A stretch of DNA of 30,703 nucleotides from a virus: the IMG/VR virus record IMGVR_UViG_3300040801_001915, positions 1 to 30,703 of that record. The stretch is one strand, 5' to 3'. Positions 5,885 through 11,378 of this stretch are shown one piece after another. How positions within the stretch are numbered: position 1 is the stretch's first letter; each line of letters opens with the position of its first letter. The position numbers and the translations under genes were made by a program. The notes below the pieces were generated by a model. The model saw only the letters and a list, made by a program, of their open reading frames with translations. It ran no database searches and was not told the DNA's origin.

Positions 5885-6192
5885 TGTACACCATCGACAC
5901 CGCGCAGCAGCGCCTCACCGACGCCTTGGAACTCGGCAACGAAGCCGCGGCCGCCACCGCACGCGGCATGCACTGGCTCGCGGCTCGGAAATTCGACCGC
6001 GTCCTCGAGGAGCTGCGCGCGGCCGAGCGTGCCGTGTTGCTGGCCCGCGACCTGACCGACCAGGCCGCTACCGAAAAACGCGCGGCCGGCGAGGCCCCGC
6101 CCGCCATCCAGTTCGAGCCACTGCCGGAGTACGCCGACCTGGTCGACGACCCCTACAGCCTCCCGCACTACCTGAGACAGCAGGCATCGTAA
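5884..6192 (+). CDS. Hypothetical helical protein (102 aa)
   Basis: Unrecognised 102-aa protein. Residues 1-70 look like an Ala-rich helical bundle (RGMHWLAARKFDRVLEELRA); the C-terminus is acidic and proline-containing with an aromatic PYSLPHYL motif. It has no Cys and no membrane segment. ATG 5884 overlaps the stop of the winged-helix gene (TGATG) and its TAA overlaps the next ATG (TAATG). It belongs to the run of small early genes whose members often modify host functions, but nothing in the sequence identifies its target. Confidence 0.62.
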   Translation: MYTIDTAQQRLTDALELGNEAAAATARGMHWLAARKFDRVLEELRAAERAVLLARDLTDQAATEKRAAGEAPPAIQFEPLPEYADLVDDPYSLPHYLRQQAS

Positions 6193-6353
6193 TGAACCGG
6201 AGAATCTACAGCACCGAGGCCCAGCGCCAGGCCGAGCAGGATCTGCGCAACGTCTGCCGCCTGGCCGACTACCGGCTCAAGCGGCACCTGGCCGGCTTGC
6301 GCGACCACCCGCGACGCCGGCGGACCGACCCGCCGCCACCGGATGCGGCGTGA
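6192..6353 (+). CDS. Small Arg-rich hypothetical protein (53 aa)
   Basis: A 53-aa gene supported by start-stop overlaps at both ends (TAATG before, TGATG after). The product begins MNRRIYSTEAQRQAEQDLRN, has a likely amphipathic helix through residue 40, then a strongly basic, proline-rich tail (HPRRRRTDPPPPDAA). Basic helices of this size can bind RNA or DNA; an Arg-rich early protein could act in antitermination, but there is no direct evidence for that here. Confidence 0.55.
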   Translation: MNRRIYSTEAQRQAEQDLRNVCRLADYRLKRHLAGLRDHPRRRRTDPPPPDAA

Positions 6354-6616
6354 TGGATCGCACGCTACACAACCTCGCCCGCCGCCTCGATCGCCTCGCC
6401 CTGGCGCAACTGCGCGCCGAGGTCACCGACTTGGCCGCGCGGCTGCAAGCGGCCGACCGGCGCATCGCGCAGCTGGAGGCCGAACTGGGCCGCGCCGTCG
6501 ACGATGCCAACACCTGGCACGAGCAGTTCATGGATCTGCTGCAGGACGATGCCGACGCGCGCATCGGGCTGATGCAGGACGGGACCGTACTCGTCTGCCG
6601 AGCCGCCGGAGCCTGA
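6353..6616 (+). CDS. Coiled-coil hypothetical protein (87 aa)
   Basis: Unrecognised 87-aa protein whose first 60 residues form an almost continuous heptad-like helix (LARRLDRLALAQLRAEVTDL, then AARLQAADRRIAQLEAEL), a clear coiled coil that should dimerise. The short C-terminal part is mixed. ATG 6353 overlaps the previous stop (TGATG); an adjacent GTG at 6350 would add one residue. Coiled-coil early proteins are often protein-binding; partner unknown. Confidence 0.6.
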   Translation: MDRTLHNLARRLDRLALAQLRAEVTDLAARLQAADRRIAQLEAELGRAVDDANTWHEQFMDLLQDDADARIGLMQDGTVLVCRAAGA

Positions 6617-6618
6617 CC

Positions 6619-6885
6619 ATGCCCCACGTCACAACATGCCCCGAGTGCGGCAAGTGCTACGAAGAATCCAGCGAAGAGTATGCAAACTCCCCGAGCCGCC
6701 GTTGCGGCGAGTGCACCTTTGCAGCCGCGAAACAGTCCGGCAGCTACGTGGCCTGCGGCCCGCGCGCGACATGCCCCGATGGATCGGCGCACGACTATTC
6801 CGACGGGGCCGAGATCGAGAACGGCTGGACGGCGGTGTGCGCGAAGTGCGGGCACCGGGCGATTGATGATGCCTGGTGGTACTGA
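6619..6885 (+). CDS. Small zinc-finger-like protein (88 aa)
   Basis: Unknown function. The 88-aa protein has three CxxC knuckles: CPEC (residues 7-10), CGEC (about 29-32) and CAKC (about 76-79), plus further Cys between, so it likely binds one or two zinc ions and folds as a treble-clef or ribbon. ATG 6619 has GGAG upstream and lies two bases after the previous stop. Such small zinc proteins are common in phage early regions. A similar CxxC protein is encoded at 7980-8249, and the ankyrin protein at 4060 carries another zinc ribbon. Confidence 0.65.
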   Translation: MPHVTTCPECGKCYEESSEEYANSPSRRCGECTFAAAKQSGSYVACGPRATCPDGSAHDYSDGAEIENGWTAVCAKCGHRAIDDAWWY

Positions 6886-6904
6886 GGTGACAAGAGAGGC
6901 GACC

Positions 6905-7204
6905 GTGACCAGATCCTACCGACCCAGCAACGGTACCGAGGGCGAATGCTTTCAAGCCGCCTGGTGCCAGAAGTGCGAGCGCGACGCACTAGCCAATGGC
7001 CGCGCCACCATTTTGGACGAGCTCGAAGACGGCGACTGCTGCGAGATCCTTGGCCGGGCCCTGGGCTTTCCAGTCGACGCGCCTGAGTACCCCAGCGAAT
7101 GGATCTACGACCACGTCGACCGCCCCTGCTGCACCGCCTTCGTGCCTGTCGGCGAGCCGGTGCCGGCGCGGTGTACACACACAGAGGACATGTTCGGTGA
7201 ATGA
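6905..7204 (+). CDS. Conserved hypothetical phage protein (YRPSNGTEG type, 99 aa)
   Basis: A protein type I recognise from many proteobacterial phages without known function. The features are [12 protein letters not shown] at the N-terminus, the Cys pairs CQKC and DCCE, the segment [12 protein letters not shown], and a C-terminal [15 protein letters not shown] with HTEDMF. The start is GTG 6905, preceded by GAGAGG at five bases; an earlier in-frame ATG lacks a good ribosome site. Several conserved Cys and His suggest metal binding. It overlaps the next gene by eight bases. The family resemblance is from memory of the pattern. Confidence 0.7.
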   Translation: MTRSYRPSNGTEGECFQAAWCQKCERDALANGRATILDELEDGDCCEILGRALGFPVDAPEYPSEWIYDHVDRPCCTAFVPVGEPVPARCTHTEDMFGE

Positions 7205-7754
7205 AGCGCAAACCACCCGCCCCGACATCCTGACCGTGTCAGGCCGCTACTTCGATTTCATCCGGCCGATGCACTCGGAGTTCACGATCGTCGATATCGC
7301 ACACGCCCTATCGAACATCTGCCGCTTTGGCGGCCATACGCGCCAGTTCTACAGCGTGGCGCAGCACTCGTGGCTCGCTTCGATGATCGTGCCCGACGAG
7401 TTCGCTTTGCACGCGCTCCTGCACGACGCCGCAGAGGCATTCGTCGGCGACATCCCTCGCCCACTGAAAAACCTGCTACCCGACTATCGCGAGATCGAGC
7501 AGCGCGTCGAGCACGCCGTATTCGATCGGTTCGGACTGCCGCGCGAGATCCCGCCCGAAATCAAAGAGGCCGACCGGCTGCTGCTCGCCACAGAGCAGCG
7601 CGACCTGATGCCGCCACATGACGACGTCTGGCCCCTGATCGAGGGTATTGAACCCCTCTCGATCACCATTCAACCCCTGTATCCGATCAAGGCCGCCGAG
7701 CGGTTTCTTGATCGGTACAAATGCCTATGCGCCACAGAAAAGAGGTACGCCTGA
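7197..7754 (+). CDS. HD-domain phosphohydrolase, YfbR-like 5'-deoxynucleotidase
   Basis: Likely removes phosphate from deoxynucleoside monophosphates, shaping the nucleotide pool with the phage dNMP kinase encoded at 1813-2379. The 185-aa protein shows the metal-binding pattern of the YfbR group: [10 protein letters not shown] (matching N-x-AEHS), then [18 protein letters not shown] (matching HDA-E-x3-GD-x-P-x-P-K), followed by a later conserved Asp ([16 protein letters not shown]). GTG 7197 is the chosen start, with GAGGA eight bases upstream; it overlaps the previous gene by eight bases. The N-terminal segment before the HD core ([17 protein letters not shown]) is typical of phage and prophage members. 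Enzyme class is well supported; exact substrate is not. Confidence 0.85.
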   Translation: MNEAQTTRPDILTVSGRYFDFIRPMHSEFTIVDIAHALSNICRFGGHTRQFYSVAQHSWLASMIVPDEFALHALLHDAAEAFVGDIPRPLKNLLPDYREIEQRVEHAVFDRFGLPREIPPEIKEADRLLLATEQRDLMPPHDDVWPLIEGIEPLSITIQPLYPIKAAERFLDRYKCLCATEKRYA

Positions 7755-7978
7755 TGAAAGACCAACACGAAAAGATCAAAGGTTATCGCGACCTGAGCCA
7801 GGAGGAGATCGACCTGATGAACGAAGGCAAGGACCTGGCCGCGCAATGCGAAGCGTACATCGCCAAGCTGGAAGCGCACCCGGATACCGACAAGCGCTGC
7901 GTCGCACTGGGTAAGACGAACCTGCAGCAGGGCCTGATGTGGGCGATCCGCGGCGTCGCGCGACCGACGACGTTCTGA
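7754..7978 (+). CDS. acb2: Acb2-type anti-CBASS protein (cyclic-oligonucleotide sponge)
   Basis: Predicted to bind the cyclic di- and trinucleotide messengers of CBASS immunity and so stop the effector from being activated. The 74-aa, all-helical protein has the family pattern HEKIKGYRDLSQEEIDLMNE at the N-terminus and RCVALGKTNLQQGLMWAIRG followed by VARPTTF at the C-terminus. Tyr11 and Lys26, which I recall as the cyclic-dinucleotide pocket residues of phage PaMx33 Acb2, are at the same numbers here. ATG 7754 overlaps the stop of the HD-hydrolase gene (TGATG) with GAGG upstream, so it is made early, when defence must be blocked. Function is by family; binding is not shown. Confidence 0.82.
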   Translation: MKDQHEKIKGYRDLSQEEIDLMNEGKDLAAQCEAYIAKLEAHPDTDKRCVALGKTNLQQGLMWAIRGVARPTTF

Positions 7979-7979
7979 C

Positions 7980-8249
7980 ATGAGCGACAGCCAGATTGAA
8001 ATGCCGAGCGTCACCGGACTGGTGCAATACGACGTGAAGGTCGAGTGCCCGCACTGCGGCCGGCGCCTGTACCTCAACCATTTCCCGTACAACGACGACA
8101 GCACCGAATATTGCCACGCGGAAGACCTTCTCGGCCTCGCTGTGTTCGGCACCACTGACAAGCCAGCCCAATGGGATGGCCTGGCCATCGAGTTCGAATG
8201 CTGCGGATGCCATGGGCGCTTCACAGTGTCCGACCTCGATATCTTTTGA
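7980..8249 (+). CDS. Small zinc-ribbon protein (89 aa)
   Basis: Unknown function. The 89-aa protein has CPHCGRRLY at residues 24-32 and CCGCHGRF near residue 75, giving a probable four-Cys zinc ribbon with a long acidic insert between the knuckles. It starts one base after the Acb2-like stop. It is the last gene of the early cluster before the recombinase genes. Zinc ribbons in small phage proteins can bind RNA polymerase or nucleic acid, but no target can be named from sequence. Confidence 0.65.
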   Translation: MSDSQIEMPSVTGLVQYDVKVECPHCGRRLYLNHFPYNDDSTEYCHAEDLLGLAVFGTTDKPAQWDGLAIEFECCGCHGRFTVSDLDIF

Positions 8250-8258
8250 GGCATAACA

Positions 8259-8286
8259 GATATTCATAGGCCGCCTGGCAAATATC
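8259..8286. other. Imperfect hairpin just upstream of the integron-type integrase
   Basis: GATATT (8259-8264) pairs with AATATC (8281-8286), with an inner GCC/GGC pairing and unpaired bases between. It sits six bases before the intI-like ATG, which itself lacks a visible Shine-Dalgarno. It may limit translation. It also resembles a small bulged recombination hairpin, but the RYYYAAC/GTTRRRY ends of a true attC are missing. Confidence 0.4.
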
Positions 8287-8291
8287 CACGC

Positions 8292-9266
8292 ATGAACACC
8301 GACCCAAGAATCGACCGAGCGCTGGCAGAACTCCGGCGCGTGATGGCATTCAAACAGATGTCGCTGCGCACCGAGAAAGCCTACGCGCATTGGGTCGCGC
8401 GGTACTCCCGGTGGCTGTTGACGCACCCAGACGGCGACAGCGGCGTGAAACTGCGCGCCTTTCTCAGCGACCTGGCCGAGTACGGCCGCGTGTCTCAGAG
8501 CACGCAGAAACAGGCGCTCAACGCGCTGGTGTTCTTCTATCGCGAGGTCCAGCAGATCGCCGTCGGCGACATCGGCGCATTCACGCGCGCCCGCAAACCA
8601 CGGCGACTGCCAACCGTGCTGTCGGTCAACGAAGTACAGCACCTGCTGCGGCACACGAAGGGCACTGCCTGGCTGATCTGCAGCCTGCTGTACGGATCTG
8701 GCCTGCGCCTGAACGAGGCGCTCTCGCTGCGCGTGCAGGATATCGATTTCGACCGTCACCAGATCATGGTGCGCAACGGCAAGGGCAACAAAGACCGCGC
8801 AGTGATGCTGCCGGCGCCACTGATCCAGCCGCTACGGCAACAGATCGAAACTGCCAGACGCACACACCGACGCGACCTCGCCGACGGCTTCGGCGAGGTC
8901 TATCTGCCCCATGCGCTCGAACGGAAACTCGGGCTGGCCGTGAAGGATTTTCGCTGGCAGTTCGTGTTCCAGGCGTCTCGGATCTCGGCCTGCCCGCGGA
9001 GCGGCGTCATGCGGCGACACCACCTGCACGACTCGGCAATCTCGAAAGCGATCCGCGCGGCGTCAAAGTCCGCCGGCATCAGCAAGCGTGTCGGGGCACA
9101 CACCTTGCGCCACAGCTTCGCCACGCATCTACTCGAGCGCGGCACCGACCTGCGGCGAATCCAGGAACTGCTCGGGCATGCCGACGTGCGCACGACCGAG
9201 ATTTACACCCACGTCGCCAGGAACGCGGCCTCCTGCACCCCGAGCCCGCTGGAGGCGGTTGCGTGA
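8292..9266 (+). CDS. Integron-type tyrosine recombinase (IntI-like)
   Basis: Site-specific tyrosine recombinase of the integron-integrase branch. In integrons this enzyme joins gene cassettes at attC and attI sites. The 324-aa protein has the SAM-like N-terminal core-binding domain (residues 8-95) and a full catalytic set: Arg139 (GSGLRLNE), Lys164 (NGKGNKDR), His270/Arg273 (HTLRHSF), His296 (LLGHAD) and Tyr305 (IYTHV). Between patches II and III (about residues 192-255) is the extra segment that marks IntI proteins: YLPHALERK, then WQFVFQASR, and SGVMRRHH. Length is normal for IntI. Its stop overlaps the ATG of the DUF4224-like gene, so it is in the same operon as the phage integrase. No LexA box or attC array is visible nearby. 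Role in this phage is unknown. Confidence 0.92.
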   Translation: MNTDPRIDRALAELRRVMAFKQMSLRTEKAYAHWVARYSRWLLTHPDGDSGVKLRAFLSDLAEYGRVSQSTQKQALNALVFFYREVQQIAVGDIGAFTRARKPRRLPTVLSVNEVQHLLRHTKGTAWLICSLLYGSGLRLNEALSLRVQDIDFDRHQIMVRNGKGNKDRAVMLPAPLIQPLRQQIETARRTHRRDLADGFGEVYLPHALERKLGLAVKDFRWQFVFQASRISACPRSGVMRRHHLHDSAISKAIRAASKSAGISKRVGAHTLRHSFATHLLERGTDLRRIQELLGHADVRTTEIYTHVARNAASCTPSPLEAVA

Positions 9267-9472
9267 TGTCGGAGCCGATTGTGTACGAACAACTGCTGGA
9301 GATGAGCGGCGGCGAGACCGAAGCCGACGTAAAGCGGTTCCTGCACAAAAACCGAATCAGGTATTTCAAAGGCAAGGCCGGGCGACCGAGCACCACCGGC
9401 CGTGCATTGGACGTCGCGCTCGGTGTTGAGCAACAATCGTCGACTCAGCCCGACGAACAAATAGAATTCTGA
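9266..9472 (+). CDS. DUF4224-like protein, possible directionality factor
   Basis: Small protein (68 aa) of the type commonly found immediately before phage integrases (DUF4224 pattern: an E-Q/E-L-L-E-M-S-G start, then a basic K-R-F-L-x-K-N-R-I-R-Y-F-K-G-K-A-G-R-P segment). The basic N-x-I-R-x-F motif looks like a winged-helix wing and suggests DNA binding. ATG 9266 overlaps the stop of the IntI-like gene (TGATG) and the TGA at 9470-9472 overlaps the integrase ATG. An excisionase or integrase-accessory role fits its position and the absence of any other Xis candidate, but is inferred. Confidence 0.72.
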   Translation: MSEPIVYEQLLEMSGGETEADVKRFLHKNRIRYFKGKAGRPSTTGRALDVALGVEQQSSTQPDEQIEF

Positions 9473-10605
9473 TGGCAGTATCGAAACCACCGATGCCAAC
9501 GCACATCGACCCGGGCAAATTGCCGGACCGGGTCTACTGGAAGGCCTATGGAAAGGGCTGCTGGTACACGTCCTGGCGCGACGAGTCAGGGAAACAGCAC
9601 TCCCAGCGCCTCGCCGGGCCCGATGCCACCCTCGCCGATCTGCACCGGGCAATGGAAGACCACCAAGGCATCCAGCGCGGCACCTTGCGCCACCTGGTGC
9701 AATCCTTCGAAGCCTCACCGCAGTTCGCCAAACTGGCCCCCGCCACACAGCGTGACTACAGGTTTTCAGCCGCGGGCCTCATCGACACCCGAATGAAGAC
9801 GGGCAGACCGCTGGGAGAAGCCAAGCTGTCGGCCTGGTCGCGACCGGTCTGTCAAACCCTGATTGACAAGATTGCCCGCGAGCGGGGACCGAGCGCCGCG
9901 GCACACGCCCTGCGATACCTCAAACGCCTGTTTCGGTGGGGAATCAACCGCGGCCACCTGACGACAAACCACGCGCAAGGTGTCGAGCCGCCCGAAGAGC
10001 GCAGGCAGCGCAAAGTCCCAACACCCGAGGTGTATGTCGCCGCCGTGGCCTACGCGAAACGCTGTGGAACCATGACAGAGCGCACCAAGGGCAGCTGCGC
10101 CCCGTACCTGTGGGCAGTGATGGAGCTGGCCTACCTGCTGCGTCTGCGCGGCGCCGAGGTGCTCGACATGAGCGACGAACGCGCCACCGAGGCCGGCGTC
10201 GTCGTCATCCGGCGCAAGGGCAGCCGCGGCAACGTCACCGCCTGGTCGCCACGCGTGCGCGCCGCCTGGGATGCGCTGACAGCCAGACGCGACGCGATCT
10301 GGCAAAAGCGGAAAATGCCGGTACCGCTGCACCCCAAGGACCGGCCGCTGGTCGTCAACGCCAGCGGCGACCCGCTGCAGCGATCGAGCCTGTCAACGGC
10401 ATGGGACAGACTGATGCGCGCCGCCGTCGAAGCCGGCCAGATCCAAAGCGACCAGGTGTTTACACTGCACGGCCTGAAACATCTCGGCATCACCAACACC
10501 GCCGGCACATGGGCCGACAAGCGTGAAGCAGGTGGTCACAAATCGGACGCGATGGTGAGTATTTACGACCATTCCGTGCCGACCGTTGAGCCGACAGAAC
10601 GGTGA
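9472..10605 (+). CDS. int: Phage integrase (tyrosine recombinase)
   Basis: Catalyses integration at the host tRNA-Lys gene. The 377-aa protein has an N-terminal arm-binding-like region (residues 1-60, WYTSWRDESGKQHSQRL), a core-binding domain (about 70-175) and a catalytic domain with Arg226 (LRLRGAE), Lys249 (RRKGSRG), His333-Gly-Leu-Lys336, His356 (GGHKS) and nucleophile Tyr365 (SIYDHS). The second catalytic Arg of HxxR is Lys here, a variant I associate with integrases preceded by DUF4224 proteins. It starts at ATG 9472, overlapping the previous stop, and ends two bases before the first putative attP arm repeat, the usual int-attP arrangement. Confidence 0.93.
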   Translation: MAVSKPPMPTHIDPGKLPDRVYWKAYGKGCWYTSWRDESGKQHSQRLAGPDATLADLHRAMEDHQGIQRGTLRHLVQSFEASPQFAKLAPATQRDYRFSAAGLIDTRMKTGRPLGEAKLSAWSRPVCQTLIDKIARERGPSAAAHALRYLKRLFRWGINRGHLTTNHAQGVEPPEERRQRKVPTPEVYVAAVAYAKRCGTMTERTKGSCAPYLWAVMELAYLLRLRGAEVLDMSDERATEAGVVVIRRKGSRGNVTAWSPRVRAAWDALTARRDAIWQKRKMPVPLHPKDRPLVVNASGDPLQRSSLSTAWDRLMRAAVEAGQIQSDQVFTLHGLKHLGITNTAGTWADKREAGGHKSDAMVSIYDHSVPTVEPTER

Positions 10606-10607
10606 TT

Positions 10608-10617
10608 TGTTATCAAC
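10608..10617 (+). repeat. Putative integrase arm site P1
   Basis: TGTTATCAAC, three bases after the int stop codon; one of four identical copies around the att core. Confidence 0.75.
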
Positions 10618-10619
10618 CG

Positions 10620-10629
10620 TGTTATCAAC
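10620..10629 (+). repeat. Putative integrase arm site P2
   Basis: Second TGTTATCAAC copy, 12 bp downstream of the first, suggesting paired binding on one arm. Confidence 0.75.
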
Positions 10630-10685
10630 TACACAAAATCAGCGATTGCCTATACTGGCAACATACTGAAATTGTTGGGGAAAAA

Positions 10686-10730
10686 TGGTGGGTCGTGCAG
10701 GATTCGAACCTGCGACCAATTGATTAAAAG
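10686..10730 (-). tRNA. tRNA-Lys(UUU) 3' fragment (att core, not a functional tRNA)
   Basis: Read on the minus strand, the sequence runs from the anticodon loop (CTTTTAA) through the variable loop and T arm (GGTTCGAATCC) to the encoded CCA end (10686-10688). From memory it matches E. coli tRNA-Lys over this 45-base part. Past the anticodon loop (from 10731) the match stops and no D arm or 5' acceptor follows, so it is a partial copy. On integration it would restore the 3' end of the host gene. Confidence 0.9.
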
Positions 10731-10773
10731 GCCAGTCGCGGCTGCTGAAAAATCTGCAACTTGGCGCGTAATT

Positions 10774-10783
10774 TGTTATCAAC
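10774..10783 (+). repeat. Putative integrase arm site P'1
   Basis: Third TGTTATCAAC copy, on the tail-gene side of the core. Confidence 0.75.
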
Positions 10784-10805
10784 TCGCGCATTATCCGCCG
10801 AGAGA

Positions 10806-10818
10806 AATCAATCACTTA
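10806..10818 (+). promoter_or_regulatory. Putative IHF binding site
   Basis: AATCAATCACTTA fits the IHF consensus WATCAR-N4-TTR at every fixed position. It lies between the two arm repeats on this side, where a DNA bend would bring arm and core together. Confidence 0.55.
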
Positions 10819-10826
10819 TCCCCGCG

Positions 10827-10836
10827 TGTTATCAAC
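10827..10836 (+). repeat. Putative integrase arm site P'2
   Basis: Fourth TGTTATCAAC copy, the outer limit of the attP site. Confidence 0.75.
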
Positions 10837-10841
10837 TGATT

Positions 10842-10859
10842 ACCTCGCTAAACCGAGGT
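10842..10859. other. Small hairpin between attP and the DUF4124 gene
   Basis: ACCTCG and CGAGGT pair across a 6-base loop. No T run follows on either strand, so it is at most a weak terminator for the leftward late transcript. Further on, TATACT (10908-10913) could be a -10 box for the DUF4124 gene, without a clear -35. Confidence 0.3.
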
Positions 10860-10943
10860 TCTCGGCGACTATTTGACCCACATTAAGCCGCACCAACGAC
10901 GCGGGCCTATACTCGTCTATTGGACAACGACATGGAGGCCAGC

Positions 10944-11378
10944 ATGAAGCACACGCTTATCGCAGCCATCGCGATCACCGCCCTCAGCACGTCGGCACTC
11001 GCCGGCAGCTATTACAAATGCACCGTCAACGGAAAGACGGTCTATTCACAGACGAAGTGCAGCAGCGATGCCTCGCGCCAGTACGTGCCCGATTCCGGCA
11101 CCCGGGGCCTGCGCCAGGGCGAGCTGGACATGCTGGAGCGCATCGAGCGCCAGGAGGCATACCAGCAGGACCGGAAAGCGGCAGCGCGGGAGCACAGTCG
11201 ACGCCATACACTGAGCTACGGCGACCAGCAGCGGATCAAGCGGCTGGAAATGAAGCGCCATTCGCTGTCGATGGAGCGCCAACGCGGCGGGAAATCTTGG
11301 GACGAGAACCTGTCGCTTTCTGACGAGATTCGCGGGATCGACCGGCAGATCGAGCAGATCCGCGCGCCGAAGTGGTGA
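10944..11378 (+). CDS. Secreted DUF4124-like protein (cargo gene)
   Basis: Likely periplasmic protein of unknown function carried by the phage. The 144-aa product has a clear signal peptide (MKHTLIAAIAITALSTSALA, cleavage after residue 20), then a DUF4124-type segment GSYYKCTVNGKTVYSQTKC with two Cys that may form a disulfide, and a long charged helical C-terminus. ATG 10944 is chosen because GGAGG lies six bases before it; an upstream ATG at 10932 is less likely. It is oriented against the late operon, between attP and the tail tip, the classic place for lysogenic-conversion genes, and its stop abuts the stop of the tail-tip gene. DUF4124 proteins are common in gammaproteobacterial chromosomes, so the gene may have been picked up from a host. 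Confidence 0.8.
   Translation: MKHTLIAAIAITALSTSALAGSYYKCTVNGKTVYSQTKCSSDASRQYVPDSGTRGLRQGELDMLERIERQEAYQQDRKAAAREHSRRHTLSYGDQQRIKRLEMKRHSLSMERQRGGKSWDENLSLSDEIRGIDRQIEQIRAPKW

Larger units (their letters stand above)
10608..10836. other. attP: attP attachment site
   Basis: The core is a tRNA-Lys 3' fragment (10686-10730) flanked on both sides by the 10-bp direct repeat TGTTATCAAC: two copies on the integrase side (10608-10617, 10620-10629) and two on the other (10774-10783, 10827-10836). All four are in the same orientation, as expected for integrase arm-binding sites. A consensus IHF site lies at 10806-10818. Arms on both sides of the core mean phage DNA on both sides, that is attP, not attL or attR. 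This and the following 107 bases form the longest stretch without a gene. Confidence 0.85.

Noticed and set aside
8230-8291. LexA box or full attC/attI site upstream of the integron-type integrase
   Set aside because: No CTG-N10-CAG spacing was found, and the RYYYAAC/GTTRRRY core pair is absent; only the imperfect hairpin remains.
10686-10730. Complete tRNA-Lys gene
   Set aside because: Only the part from the anticodon loop to CCA is present; the D arm and 5' acceptor strand are missing, so it is an att core.
10608-10836. CRISPR array from four equal repeats
   Set aside because: The repeats are 10 bp, unevenly spaced, surround an att core and have no cas genes nearby; integrase arm sites explain them better.
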